Assembly: GCF_041346925.1 (NCBI RefSeq)
Contig: NZ_CP166840.1
Span: 3,781,001 to 3,845,000, forward strand
Source: Agaribacterium sp. ZY112
GTDB taxonomy: Bacteria > Pseudomonadota > Gammaproteobacteria > Pseudomonadales > Cellvibrionaceae
Reading direction: 5' to 3'
DNA length: 64,000 bases
Made by a program: the position numbers and the translations under genes. The notes beneath the pieces were generated by a model. That model was not told the origin of the DNA, made no database searches, and saw only the letters and a program-made list of their open reading frames with translations. Position 1 is the stretch's first letter. Every line of letters starts with the position of its first letter. Of the stretch, positions 8,036 through 18,043 are shown piece after piece.

Positions 8036-9169
8036 TTACTGCTTGATCGTTTCAACCTGAGCTTTAACAGACGCGGTTACACGACGGTTTTGCTTGCGCC
8101 CTTCTTCGGTGTCGTTGCTTGCGATAGGCTGCTCTTCACCGTAACCAACAGAAGTCACACGCGTGCCATCTACCCCAAAGTCATTGATCAAAATCGTACG
8201 AACAGCATCAGCACGCTTCTGAGATAGCTTTTGATTATAAGCAGCATCACCGCGACTATCAGAGTGGCCTGCAATAGTGATGTCAGCAGTAGGATAAGAA
8301 CGCATAAAGTCAGCGACTTTTTGCAAACTATCGTGCCCTTCAACAATCTCATCTGAATCGTGAGCAAACTTCACGTGCAGAGTCGCCTCTTTATCTTCAG
8401 TGATCATAAGATAACAACCATCGGCATCAACCTTAGCACCCGCTTTTGTATCAGGGCACTTATCAGCGGTATCAACAACACCATCGCCATCGGAATCCAC
8501 AGCCAAAGCACAGCCATTTACATCGACTTTGGTTCCTGCTGGTGTATTAGCACACTGGTCAAACTCATCTTTTACACCATCTTTATCAGCATCAGCTGGC
8601 GCAACAGCGGCAACCGCCATAGGTTTAGGGCTTGAAGTTTTACCAAAAAAGAACTGCACGCCCAAGTTAGCCGTGTAGCTATTGTGGCTTTCATTGAAAT
8701 CATGATTAGCACGAACATCACCACGCAATGCAACCTTAGGATGCACGTCAAACTTGACACCCGCACCAAGATTACCAAAGTCGTTATGTTCATCAGCAAA
8801 ATCATCATTTTTATAAGACTGCTGCCCCAGACCCGCTACTAGATATGGGCGCAATTTAGAGCTATGCATAAAATCGTACATCAAGTCTGCACGCAGCTGC
8901 TCAACATCTAGATCCGTACCATAACCGGTTTCTGTTGGTGACTTCTGGTAAGCCAGCTCAACTGACAATGGTGAAGAAAGTTGATAACCCACACCTAAAG
9001 CGTAGTGTGCGGCCTCTTTAACATTAGCATCAACCATGTCATAACCACTAAAACCAAGCATTGGTGTCAATGTAAGACCCTGAGCACGCTCTTCAGCTTG
9101 AACACTTACAGCAGCTATGCCAGAAGCAAAAATAAATGCGGCTAAACGCTTTACTTGAACCTGATACAT
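8036..9169 (-). CDS. OmpA-family outer membrane protein (OprF-like)
   Basis: The 377-residue protein has three parts. After a signal peptide (cleavage after VQA), an eight-stranded beta-barrel runs to about residue 185 (GLTLTPMLGFSGYD to ANLGVQFFFGK). Two thrombospondin type-3 calcium-binding repeats follow (DADKDGVKDEFDQC and DSDGDGVVDTADKC). The last part is a C-terminal OmpA peptidoglycan-binding domain, with ITIAGHSDSRGDAAYN and GYGEEQP as hallmarks. The protein should link the outer membrane to peptidoglycan and may act as a minor porin. Start ATG 9169 has GGAG at a good distance. It follows degQ on the same strand after a strong hairpin, so it probably has its own promoter. Confidence 0.93.
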   Translation of the reverse strand: MYQVQVKRLAAFIFASGIAAVSVQAEERAQGLTLTPMLGFSGYDMVDANVKEAAHYALGVGYQLSSPLSVELAYQKSPTETGYGTDLDVEQLRADLMYDFMHSSKLRPYLVAGLGQQSYKNDDFADEHNDFGNLGAGVKFDVHPKVALRGDVRANHDFNESHNSYTANLGVQFFFGKTSSPKPMAVAAVAPADADKDGVKDEFDQCANTPAGTKVDVNGCALAVDSDGDGVVDTADKCPDTKAGAKVDADGCYLMITEDKEATLHVKFAHDSDEIVEGHDSLQKVADFMRSYPTADITIAGHSDSRGDAAYNQKLSQKRADAVRTILINDFGVDGTRVTSVGYGEEQPIASNDTEEGRKQNRRVTASVKAQVETIKQ

Positions 9170-9253
9170 TTAAAACTCCATTTCAAAAAAATTGAGATGC
9201 GAAGTTTACAGTGTATACACAAAGAGCGGAAATTTTATTAGCCTATAAAATAC

Positions 9254-9282
9254 GCTTGACCCTATATTTTATAGGGTCAAGC
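9254..9282. terminator. 12-bp perfect palindromic hairpin between degQ and the OmpA-like gene
   Basis: GCTTGACCCTAT pairs perfectly with ATAGGGTCAAGC across a five-base loop. On the minus strand it follows the degQ stop by about 43 bases, and GTATTTTATAGG comes after it. It probably ends degQ transcription or protects its 3' end. It is also within 85 bases of the OmpA-like start, so it could serve as an operator. Confidence 0.55.
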
Positions 9283-9325
9283 GCAGCTAAATTAAATAGC
9301 TGCACTCAAATAAAGCACCGCTACA

Positions 9326-10684
9326 TCATTTCAAAACAACAAAAAAGCTTCGACCATTTCTCAAAACCCTCAACAAGATTTGCTCATCCCCAGCCGCAAC
9401 TAAAGACTTAAGCTGAGCGACCGAATTTACCGGCTTACGATTAACACCAGCGATCAAATCACCTGGGCGCACTCCTGCAAAAGCCATTGCCGAGTTTGGG
9501 GCCAACTTTATGACAACAACAGCACTGCCATCTTTGGAGTCTTCAAGCATGACACCATCAAACAAAGGGTTAGCCTTACCAGCAAAAGCCATATCTGAAT
9601 CAGGCTCTCCCACCTTCACCTTGAAGCTTTTTTCTTTTCCATCACGGATAACCTTAATTTTTAAGCTATCCCCAATTTTTTTAACACCAATTTGGCTGCG
9701 AAGCTGGGATGATGACTTGGTCAAATCCCCATCAACAGAAATAATGACATCACCAGGCTTAAGGCCCGCCTTATCTGCTGGCGTATCATCAAACACGCCA
9801 GTTATCAGTACCCCCTGCTGGCCATTTTTTAGCTCAAACGCTTTTTGTAAATCAGGTGATACATCCTGAATACCCACACCAATAACACCGCGCCTAACTT
9901 CGCCGCTTTCGAGTATTTGCTCCATGCTCGCTTTGGCCATATTCACAGGAATAGCAAAACCAATACCAACATTACCGCCAGCAGGAGAAATAATTGCGGT
10001 ATTAATACCAACCAACTCTCCGCGCAGATTAACCAGTGCACCACCGCTATTACCAGGATTAATAGAAGCGTCCGTCTGAATAAAGCTTTCGTAACCTTCA
10101 ATGCCCAAGCCTGAACGTCCTAATGCCGAAACAATACCCGTCGTCACCGTTTGCCCAAGACCAAAGGGATTACCAATGGCAACAACAAAATCTCCCACCT
10201 CTAAGACATCGGAATCACTTAGCTTTACATCCACTAAATTTGCTGCATCAATTTTCAGAATTGCAATATCCAGATCCGGATCAGAACCCGCTAGCTCTGC
10301 TTCATAAGTTCGCCCATCAACCAATGAGATTTGTATTTCATCAGCATCTTTAATCACATGGTAATTAGTCATTACCACGCCCTCTTTGGCATCAACAATG
10401 ACACCTGAACCCGCACTTTGCTGACGACGTTGAGGGCGCTGATTTTGCGGTTGGGGCTGAGCCTGCTCACCAAAGAAGTGACGAAAGAAAGGGTCATTCA
10501 TCAACGGGTTATAGGCTTGCTTGCGAGTGCTAAATGTTGAAATATTAACCACTGCGGGATTTACAGTCTTCAACATCGGTGCAAGCGTCGGGAGCTGCTT
10601 GCCATCCGCCAGTTGTGCTGGCAGCGCTGCTGATACAAAAGATGCAGATAAGATAAAGACTAAAGCAATAAAAGTTCGTTGCAT
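9326..10684 (-). CDS. degQ: Periplasmic Do-type serine protease, DegQ/MucD-like
   Basis: A 452-residue HtrA-family protease/chaperone that degrades or refolds damaged envelope proteins. A signal peptide (cleavage after VSA) is followed by the trypsin-like domain with the catalytic triad: His in TNYHVIKDA, Asp in DPDLDIAILK and Ser in NPGNSGGALV. Two PDZ domains follow (about residues 265-355 and 370-450), as in DegP/DegQ/MucD rather than single-PDZ DegS. The Q-linker (QAQPQPQNQRPQRRQQ) between residues 75 and 92 is rich in Gln/Arg/Pro. ATG 10684 is preceded by GGAGAG. In pseudomonads the homologue mucD sits in the algU operon; here the gene is separate from any sigma factor. Confidence 0.93.
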   Translation of the reverse strand: MQRTFIALVFILSASFVSAALPAQLADGKQLPTLAPMLKTVNPAVVNISTFSTRKQAYNPLMNDPFFRHFFGEQAQPQPQNQRPQRRQQSAGSGVIVDAKEGVVMTNYHVIKDADEIQISLVDGRTYEAELAGSDPDLDIAILKIDAANLVDVKLSDSDVLEVGDFVVAIGNPFGLGQTVTTGIVSALGRSGLGIEGYESFIQTDASINPGNSGGALVNLRGELVGINTAIISPAGGNVGIGFAIPVNMAKASMEQILESGEVRRGVIGVGIQDVSPDLQKAFELKNGQQGVLITGVFDDTPADKAGLKPGDVIISVDGDLTKSSSQLRSQIGVKKIGDSLKIKVIRDGKEKSFKVKVGEPDSDMAFAGKANPLFDGVMLEDSKDGSAVVVIKLAPNSAMAFAGVRPGDLIAGVNRKPVNSVAQLKSLVAAGDEQILLRVLRNGRSFFVVLK

Positions 10685-10828
10685 GCGGTTTCTCTCCTAA
10701 TTTCTAAACCAAGGCTTGGACTCACAACAATAAAACTTAGTTCCAAAGCACTTATAGCTATGCATATATGGCTTGCAACAAGCAAAAACAAGTCGCACCA
10801 AAGGAGAGAATTCAAAAGAAAAACAATA

Positions 10829-11716
10829 CTAAAGCCGGCGCCTAGCTTGCAGCCAGCTTTCATAAAAGGCAACGAGTAAAATAAGAGCGCCACCAATATA
10901 AACCTGAGCACTTGGCTGCTCATTGAGAACTAACCACGCTATATAGGCAACAATAAGCGGTTGAACACAACTAATCATCGATACGCTTTTAGCAGGTAAA
11001 TACTTAAAACTGCGCACAAACAAGGTATGACCAACGCTGGTAACAAACAAAGCAAGTAAAAAAACATTCCACCAATCGCCAAGTTCTAAAGAAGCGACCC
11101 TATCAAGGTCCATAAATGGCAGATACATAAGCGAAATAACAAGCACCTGATAAAACATCAAAGTGGGTGATGCTATCGTTGAAAAGCAGTACTTCTGAAT
11201 GAGGTTTCTAACACTGAGCATGAATGCAGATATCCCCCCCCACAAGACCCCTAAAGCATAAGAGCTTGGCTCAGCCTCTAAACTCAGCAGCAATACAAGC
11301 TCATCAAACACTAAAATAGCGACTCCGAGCACCGCAACAAAAGCTAGAGCAGCATCACGCAAAGAGAATGACTTACGACTAAAGAGAGGCTCTAGCAATA
11401 CCGTCAATATAGGAAAGGTAAATACAGACAAGGTACCTACAGCAACGGTACTCAACTGCATTGCCTGAAAATAACTAGCCCAATGCCCACCCATTAATAC
11501 GCCGAGCACAAGCACACCTGCCACCTCAGCTTTAGAGGCAAGCTTTAAACGGCCACCTAAGATCAAAACAAAAGGCAGCAAACAGCACAGCGCCAACATG
11601 CAACGCAGCTGGGTGATCGTCACCGCATCAGCAGGAATAAGCTTAGAAAAGACACCAGCACAGGCCATTAATACATTGGCGATCAAAAGCACCAATAAAG
11701 CGGAGTGCTGGCTCAT
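10829..11716 (-). CDS. EamA/DMT-family inner-membrane transporter
   Basis: A 295-residue protein with about ten transmembrane helices in two EamA halves, as in RhaT/YdcZ-type drug/metabolite exporters. Visible features are the N-terminal helix LLVLLIANVLMACAGVFSK, LMGGHWASYFQAMQLSTVAV in the first half, and a second half with SVGHTLFVRSFKYLPAKSVS and the typical PLIVAYIAWLVLNEQPS motif. The substrate cannot be predicted. ATG 11716 (GGGA upstream) is preferred to the longer form at 11761. It lies between degQ and glk on the same strand with moderate gaps and no obvious operon link. Confidence 0.88.
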   Translation of the reverse strand: MSQHSALLVLLIANVLMACAGVFSKLIPADAVTITQLRCMLALCCLLPFVLILGGRLKLASKAEVAGVLVLGVLMGGHWASYFQAMQLSTVAVGTLSVFTFPILTVLLEPLFSRKSFSLRDAALAFVAVLGVAILVFDELVLLLSLEAEPSSYALGVLWGGISAFMLSVRNLIQKYCFSTIASPTLMFYQVLVISLMYLPFMDLDRVASLELGDWWNVFLLALFVTSVGHTLFVRSFKYLPAKSVSMISCVQPLIVAYIAWLVLNEQPSAQVYIGGALILLVAFYESWLQARRRL

Positions 11717-11806
11717 AGCTTTCCCATTTAAAGGCTTGAATTCAATACAAGCACTTAGCAAGCAAGATTGTTAGACCAACAATCAACCAGCTTTAAACTG
11801 CTCAGC

Positions 11807-12784
11807 TTAAACACGATACTCTCTAAAACTCTGCTCTAACCATGCAGCGGCACCTAGAAAGGCGGGCTGTTTATGCACCATCACATCAACGGGAATATCA
11901 GCAACGTAATGGCTCATTGGCCCCTTATTTAAAAAACGCTCTTTAAAATCAGACTGGCGCAGATAATCTACAAACCGTGGAATGATGCCTCCACACAAAT
12001 AAACGCCCCCCTTGGCTCCATAGGCAAGTGCCAAATTACTAGCGACCGTACCCATAAAGGCACAAAACTGATCCAAAGCTTTACGACATAACTCATCCGT
12101 ACCACTTAAGCCACGCTGACTAATATCTTGTGCCGTTAAATGCTCGGTATCACGCCCTTCAATAACAGCAAAAGCTTTATATAAATTTTGCAAGCCTGGG
12201 CCAGACAGACAGGCTTCAGCGGAAACATAAGCATGCTGCCTCAATAAAACCTGTAACAACTCGGCCTCTTCAATCGTTGCCGGCCCCAACGTGGTGTGCC
12301 CTCCCTCTGAGGATATCGGCAGCCACTTATCATTGTTACTTAACAGACCCGCTACTCCAAGGCCGGTACCAGGGCCACAAATGGCCTTATTACCAACCTC
12401 GTCACGACGGCCATTGAGCACTGACTGTAATTCGGGCCCACGAACAATAGAGCTTGCCATGGCCATCGCAGTAAAATCATTAATTGCTAGAACAGCCTGT
12501 AAGTCAAAACGCTCTTTAATCGCCTGCTGAGAAAAAGACCAAGGTAGATTTGTCATACGGATCACATCACCATTAATAGGCCCTGCGATCGCAATACATG
12601 CCGCAAATGGTTGAATATCACCCAACTCCTGAAAGTAGGCTGTAATAACATCATCGAAGTCGGGGTAATCAGCCCCCTTATAGATACTGATATGCTCCAG
12701 TTGAAAACCAGAGTCTGTTTTTGCTGTCACCAAAGCAAAGCGAGCGTTGGTGCCACCAATGTCGGCAACAATAAAAGGATACAT
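11807..12784 (-). CDS. glk: Glucokinase
   Basis: A 325-residue Glk-type kinase that phosphorylates glucose to glucose-6-phosphate in the cytoplasm. The N-terminal phosphate-binding DIGGTNARFALV, the IAGPINGD and LPWSFS segments, IND catalytic context in LAINDFTAMA, CGPGTGLGVA and EGGHTTLGP are all intact. The length matches E. coli Glk. ATG 12784 is chosen because the family begins just before the DIGGTN strand; the longer 348-residue form would add an unrelated N-terminus. The ribosome-binding site is weak. With pgi and galU in the same window it feeds glucose into glycolysis and UDP-glucose synthesis, though these are not co-transcribed. Confidence 0.93.
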   Translation of the reverse strand: MYPFIVADIGGTNARFALVTAKTDSGFQLEHISIYKGADYPDFDDVITAYFQELGDIQPFAACIAIAGPINGDVIRMTNLPWSFSQQAIKERFDLQAVLAINDFTAMAMASSIVRGPELQSVLNGRRDEVGNKAICGPGTGLGVAGLLSNNDKWLPISSEGGHTTLGPATIEEAELLQVLLRQHAYVSAEACLSGPGLQNLYKAFAVIEGRDTEHLTAQDISQRGLSGTDELCRKALDQFCAFMGTVASNLALAYGAKGGVYLCGGIIPRFVDYLRQSDFKERFLNKGPMSHYVADIPVDVMVHKQPAFLGAAAWLEQSFREYRV

Positions 12785-12939
12785 ATGGGCTAATGTCCGT
12801 ATTAGATGGTTATTACGACGATTCTGTGAAAGCCTATAAGGCAAGTCAAGCAACTAACACTCAAGCCGCTCATAAAAAGCCCGCTTTCCTTACTAAACTA
12901 AATAAACAAGCAGTTATAGCAGATAAATATGAACAAGGA

Positions 12940-12967
12940 TTGACAAGCTCAACCAAATACGGATAAT
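12940..12967 (+). promoter_or_regulatory. Sigma-70 promoter of rpsT
   Basis: A perfect -35 TTGACA (12940-12945) is followed after 16 bases by GATAAT (12962-12967). The GC-rich start region and a leader of about 85 bases lead into rpsT. Confidence 0.7.
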
Positions 12968-13058
12968 ACCGCGACCTTGCGCACCGACAAGGGCCTTAAA
13001 GTACAGGCTTAACTCTCGCGCAACCAGTATCAACATTGTAATTTACAGGAGCTACGCG

Positions 13059-13325
13059 GTGGCAAACTCACCTCAAGCACGAAAGCGCGCTCGTCAAAAC
13101 GACAACGCTCGCAAGCACAACGCAAGCTTGCGCTCTATGGTTCGCACCTACTTGAAAAAAGTAACAGCAGCCATTGAAGCAGGCGACGCGGAAACAGCCA
13201 AAGCAGCTTACGCTGCAGCTGTTCCAGTTCTGGATCGCGTGGCAGACAAAGGCGTCTACCACAAGAATAAAGCAGCTCGCCATAAGAGCCGCTTGAACGC
13301 CCAGATCAAAGCTCTAGCAGCTTAA
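13059..13325 (+). CDS. rpsT: 30S ribosomal protein S20
   Basis: An 88-residue, strongly basic protein with the S20 N-terminus [14 protein letters not shown] and the [13 protein letters not shown] helix. It binds 16S rRNA in the small subunit. The start is GTG at 13059, with CAGGAG eight bases upstream; a weak start codon is common for rpsT, whose protein represses its own translation in E. coli. It stands alone between a sigma-70 promoter and a strong terminator. Confidence 0.97.
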   Translation: MANSPQARKRARQNDNARKHNASLRSMVRTYLKKVTAAIEAGDAETAKAAYAAAVPVLDRVADKGVYHKNKAARHKSRLNAQIKALAA

Positions 13326-13360
13326 TTGAACCCAGGCCTTACAGCCAAAGGTTTAATATA

Positions 13361-13387
13361 AAAAAACCGGCTTAGCCGGTTTTTTTA
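13361..13387. terminator. Bidirectional intrinsic terminator between rpsT and the hisC-like gene
   Basis: An AACCGGC/GCCGGTT stem is flanked by six A on the left and seven T on the right, so it can stop transcription from both convergent genes. Confidence 0.9.
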
Positions 13388-13407
13388 TGCATGGCGCACA
13401 GAGAAAA

Positions 13408-14463
13408 CTAAGCCAGCGCTCGCCGCAATACCTCGATCAACTGCTCCGTCTGCTGCACTGTCCCCAAGGTAATCCGCAAACCCAAACGACCAGCACCATC
13501 AGCCTTAGGCCTTACCAAAATTCCAGCTGCCCTCAATTGAGACTCAAGATATTCAGGCTCATCAAAAAAGACCCACACAAAATTCGCCGAGCTAGGCCAA
13601 TAATCCAAAGCGAACTCAGCCAAAAATAACTCAAAAGCAGGCTTGCTCTTGTGCATCACCTCTTCAATATAATCATCAACACTCTGCTTGTGCTTAAGCG
13701 CAGAGCGCAGAGCCTCAACAGCTAACTGATTAACATCATAAGGGCCACGAACCTTAAGCAGCTGCTCAATATTTTCCTTAGCGCTCACCACATAACCAAG
13801 GCGCAAGGAAGGTAAACCCCAAGTTTTTGAAAAAGTACGAGTAACAATGATATTAGGATAACGCTCAACAAGATCAACAACAGAAATACGGCAATACTCA
13901 AAATAACACTCATCCACCAAAATAGCGGCATGAGGAGCCGCCTGAGCCAAGCACTCAATCTGCTCTCTCGCAACACTGGTCGCACTTGGGTTATTTGGAT
14001 TACTGACAACAATCACACGCGTTCGCTCATTAACCAAGGCAAGTACAGCATCAAGCGGATAGCCGTGCTCACGCGTGTATTGCGGCTCATGAATAAGCGC
14101 AGCTTCAATTGAAGCTGACTGCAAATACATAGGAAAACTAGGCCCAGGAATAATCACCTCAGCGCCCGCCTCGCAGCAACTGCGAAACACTAGGTCTATA
14201 CCCTGATCAGAACCATTGGTTATCATGACCTGAGCGACATCAACATCACTATAGGCCGCAATTAACTCACAAATATCGCCGTAACTTGGGTACATTTGCA
14301 TGCGCCCACTTAGAACCCAATCAGCCACATCTTGCGCAATCAACTTACTAACCGGCACAGTACGCTCATTAAAGTCCAGTAAGGTGAAGCGCTCAGGATC
14401 ACGACCATCCAACGGCGGCTTATATGTACCCAACTGATAGAGATGTTCTTTAAACAGAGGCAT
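13408..14463 (-). CDS. hisC: HisC-like PLP aminotransferase
   Basis: A 351-residue fold-type I aminotransferase close to histidinol-phosphate aminotransferase. It shows ITNGSDQGIDLVF, PGPSFPMY, NPNNPSAT, VDECYFEY (the Asp that contacts the PLP ring), the PLP-binding lysine in TFSKTWGLPSLRLGY, and an arginine in the C-terminal RLGLRIT for the substrate carboxylate. HisC uses histidinol-phosphate and glutamate in histidine synthesis, but close relatives act on aromatic amino acids or on phosphonate and antibiotic intermediates. The gene starts one base after the proB stop codon and no his genes are nearby, so its substrate is uncertain. Confidence 0.85.
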   Translation of the reverse strand: MPLFKEHLYQLGTYKPPLDGRDPERFTLLDFNERTVPVSKLIAQDVADWVLSGRMQMYPSYGDICELIAAYSDVDVAQVMITNGSDQGIDLVFRSCCEAGAEVIIPGPSFPMYLQSASIEAALIHEPQYTREHGYPLDAVLALVNERTRVIVVSNPNNPSATSVAREQIECLAQAAPHAAILVDECYFEYCRISVVDLVERYPNIIVTRTFSKTWGLPSLRLGYVVSAKENIEQLLKVRGPYDVNQLAVEALRSALKHKQSVDDYIEEVMHKSKPAFELFLAEFALDYWPSSANFVWVFFDEPEYLESQLRAAGILVRPKADGAGRLGLRITLGTVQQTEQLIEVLRRALA

Positions 14464-14464
14464 A

Positions 14465-15592
14465 TTAATTCAAGACCAAGTTATCGCGATGAATCAACTC
14501 ATCAAAATCATAATAGCCAAGCGTTTTTTCAATCGCCTCGCTGTCACAACCGACTATCTTTCTAGCATCATCACTACTGTAATTAACCAAACCGCGAGCC
14601 AACTCATTACCTTTGACATCGCGACACACCACGACCTCACCACGAGTAAAGTAGCCCACAACCGTCTTAACACCGACCGGCAACAAACTCCCTCCCTCTT
14701 CCTTCAAGGCCTTAGCTGCGCCCTCATCAAGAATCAAAACGCCACGACTTTGCAACTGCCCCGCCAACCAACGCTTGCGCGCTGTCAAAGGCTCCTGAGT
14801 GCTATATAACAAAGTACCAATACTCTCACCCTCTGCCAGCCTTAATACAGCATTATTAATTCGACCACCAACAATCACCGTATTGGCGCCCGAGCGCGCC
14901 GCCAAACGAGCCGCCCTCACCTTACTCACCATACCACCACGTCCGACACCAGAAACAATTCCAGCGCCAGCCATCTGATCTAACTCAGGATCATGGGCAG
15001 AGCGCTCATCAATAACCTGAGCTAAAGCATTTTGCCTAGGATCTGAGTCATACATGGCATCTTGATCCGTCAAAATACACAAGGTATCGACCTCAAGTAA
15101 ATTCGCGACCAGAGCCCCCAAGGTATCGTTATCACCAAAACGAATCTCATCAGTCACAACAGTGTCATTCTCATTGATAATGGGCACCACCCCCATAGAG
15201 CAAAGTGTACGTATAGTAGAGCGCGCATTTAAATAACGCTGCCTATCACCAAGATCATCATGGTCCAATAAAATTTGAGCAATCTTCAAATTGTGGCAAG
15301 CAAAAGCTTGCTCATAAGTTTGCACAAGCAAACTCTGCCCAACAGCAGCACAAGCCTGCTGCTCATGAATAGCCTTAGGCCGCTGCGACCACCCCAGACG
15401 GGTCATACCTGCCGCAACCGCTCCAGAGCTCACTAAAACAACCTCATAACCGCGCTTGGCTAAAGCCGCAACTTGCTCAACCCAACCAGTAATAGCCTCA
15501 ACATCAAGCCCTTTACCATCATTGGTTAGAAGCGCACTACCAATTTTCACCACCCAACGGCGACTCTGCTTAATCTGATCACGTCGTGTCAT
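14465..15592 (-). CDS. proB: Glutamate 5-kinase
   Basis: A 375-residue enzyme that makes gamma-glutamyl phosphate, the first and proline-inhibited step of proline synthesis. The amino-acid-kinase domain carries [33 protein letters not shown] and [14 protein letters not shown]-terminal PUA domain starts near residue 280 ([15 protein letters not shown] onward), as in E. coli ProB. It lies 36 bases after obgE and directly before the hisC-like gene on the same strand, a likely obgE-proB-hisC-like transcript. The obgE-proB order is common in gammaproteobacteria. Confidence 0.95.
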   Translation of the reverse strand: MTRRDQIKQSRRWVVKIGSALLTNDGKGLDVEAITGWVEQVAALAKRGYEVVLVSSGAVAAGMTRLGWSQRPKAIHEQQACAAVGQSLLVQTYEQAFACHNLKIAQILLDHDDLGDRQRYLNARSTIRTLCSMGVVPIINENDTVVTDEIRFGDNDTLGALVANLLEVDTLCILTDQDAMYDSDPRQNALAQVIDERSAHDPELDQMAGAGIVSGVGRGGMVSKVRAARLAARSGANTVIVGGRINNAVLRLAEGESIGTLLYSTQEPLTARKRWLAGQLQSRGVLILDEGAAKALKEEGGSLLPVGVKTVVGYFTRGEVVVCRDVKGNELARGLVNYSSDDARKIVGCDSEAIEKTLGYYDFDELIHRDNLVLN

Positions 15593-15628
15593 TTACTACC
15601 AAAACTCCAAGCCTAGAACAACAAATAA

Positions 15629-16822
<1,194 letters not shown>

Positions 16823-17064
16823 TCAACCTCGCCCACAACATGCAGGCCCATATAGCCAGCCCAAGCTAACTACCTTATATAAATACTGTGCTTTTCACAG
16901 CCCGCAAAACATTATTCGCTAATTTAAGCCTAGAAACATTCGTTTTGGGCGCGCATATCCAAGCATATAATACCAAGCATACGCTTAGACACACCAACCC
17001 CTATACAGGCCACAAGCTCTAGTCCAAAGCCATATACAACAGCACCACAGCCCATTTCAGGCAC

Positions 17065-17101
17065 AAAAAAAGCCCCTCAACCGAAGCAGAGGGGCTTTTT
17101 T
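17065..17101. terminator. Terminator after rplU-rpmA; the rest of the 303-bp gap holds no gene
   Basis: An AGCCCCTC/GAGGGGCT stem flanked by seven A and six T residues sits about 25 bases after the rpmA stop. Between it and the obgE start (16820-17064) I see no open frame worth calling, only AT-rich sequence that should hold the obgE promoter. Confidence 0.88.
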
Positions 17102-17122
17102 AGAAGAGAGCAGAGTCTCGAC

Positions 17123-17380
17123 TTAAGCAGCAACAATACTTACGTATTTGCGCTTACCCAAACCTTTTTCTTCAAACTTCACAACGCCGTCTGCTTTAGC
17201 AAACAAGGTATGGTCTTTACCAATACCAACGTTCTCACCAGCATGAAACTTAGTGCCACGCTGACGAACAAGGATACTACCAGCAGGAACTTCTTGGCCG
17301 CCGAAACGCTTAACGCCTAAGCGTTTACTTTCCGAGTCGCGACCGTTCCGGGTACTACCACCAGCTTTCTTATGTGCCAT
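17123..17380 (-). CDS. rpmA: 50S ribosomal protein L27
   Basis: An 85-residue basic protein of the large subunit near the peptidyl-transferase centre. The family signature is complete: [18 protein letters not shown], then [15 protein letters not shown] and [11 protein letters not shown]. It is 13 bases after rplU, the usual rplU-rpmA operon. Confidence 0.98.
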   Translation of the reverse strand: MAHKKAGGSTRNGRDSESKRLGVKRFGGQEVPAGSILVRQRGTKFHAGENVGIGKDHTLFAKADGVVKFEEKGLGKRKYVSIVAA

Positions 17381-17393
17381 GATCTATCCCCTA

Positions 17394-17705
17394 TTAACCT
17401 TTAATACCAGTGATTTTAACTTCGGTATACCACTGACGGTGACCTTGACGCTTCATGCTGTGCTTACGACGACGGAACTTGATAATAGTTACCTTGTCAG
17501 CACGACCATGGCTCACAACCTCAGCCTGAACCTTAGCGCCTTCAACAACTGGAGCACCGATTTTTACATCTTCTCCAGCGCCAACTAGTAAAACCTGATC
17601 GAAATCGATGGTTGCACCAGTTTCAGTTTCAATTTTTTCTAGACGAAGGACTTCACCTTCCTCTACGCGGTGCTGTTTACCACCACTTATAAATACTGCG
17701 TACAT
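17394..17705 (-). CDS. rplU: 50S ribosomal protein L21
   Basis: A 103-residue large-subunit protein that binds 23S rRNA. It has [17 protein letters not shown] at the start and the KIRRRKH-like segment [15 protein letters not shown] near the end. ATG 17705 has GGAG at the proper distance; the four residues of the longer frame do not belong to the family. First gene of rplU-rpmA, divergent from ispB as in many gammaproteobacteria. Confidence 0.98.
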   Translation of the reverse strand: MYAVFISGGKQHRVEEGEVLRLEKIETETGATIDFDQVLLVGAGEDVKIGAPVVEGAKVQAEVVSHGRADKVTIIKFRRRKHSMKRQGHRQWYTEVKITGIKG

Positions 17706-17823
17706 TTTATGCTCCAATGCATAGCGCGTATGGACGACACGAAGTAGATTCTAAAATCATTTTCGAGCAACAAGCTCACTAGCGTCGTTGTTAAACTCGA
17801 CCCAACTAGGGCGAGGGGCGCGC

Positions 17824-17852
17824 ATTCTACTAAACCCCCAAGCCTTGCGCAA
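17824..17852 (-). promoter_or_regulatory. Promoter of rplU-rpmA
   Basis: On the minus strand TTGCGC (17852-17847), a 17-base spacer and TAGAAT (17829-17824) precede a GC-rich GCGCGCCCC discriminator typical of ribosomal-protein promoters. Confidence 0.65.
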
Positions 17853-17976
17853 GTGAATAAACAAAAGACAATCAACCCACCCAACCCCAAAGTAGCCCTA
17901 GGCAGCAAATACCCACCCAAGCCAAGAGCTTAACGCGACACAAGCGGCCTTACTTCGCTTAAGTACAGTCATTTTC

Positions 17977-18005
17977 TTGACTTTAAAGGCCTTGAACCCT
18001 AGCAT
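17977..18005 (+). promoter_or_regulatory. Probable promoter of ispB
   Basis: TTGACT (17977-17982), a 17-base spacer and TAGCAT (18000-18005) lie 39 bases before the ispB start. The 338-bp divergent region between rplU and ispB otherwise holds only leader sequence. Confidence 0.5.
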
Positions 18006-18043
18006 CCAAGCCTCATTTTGGGTCCCCATAAATAAGGCTATCT

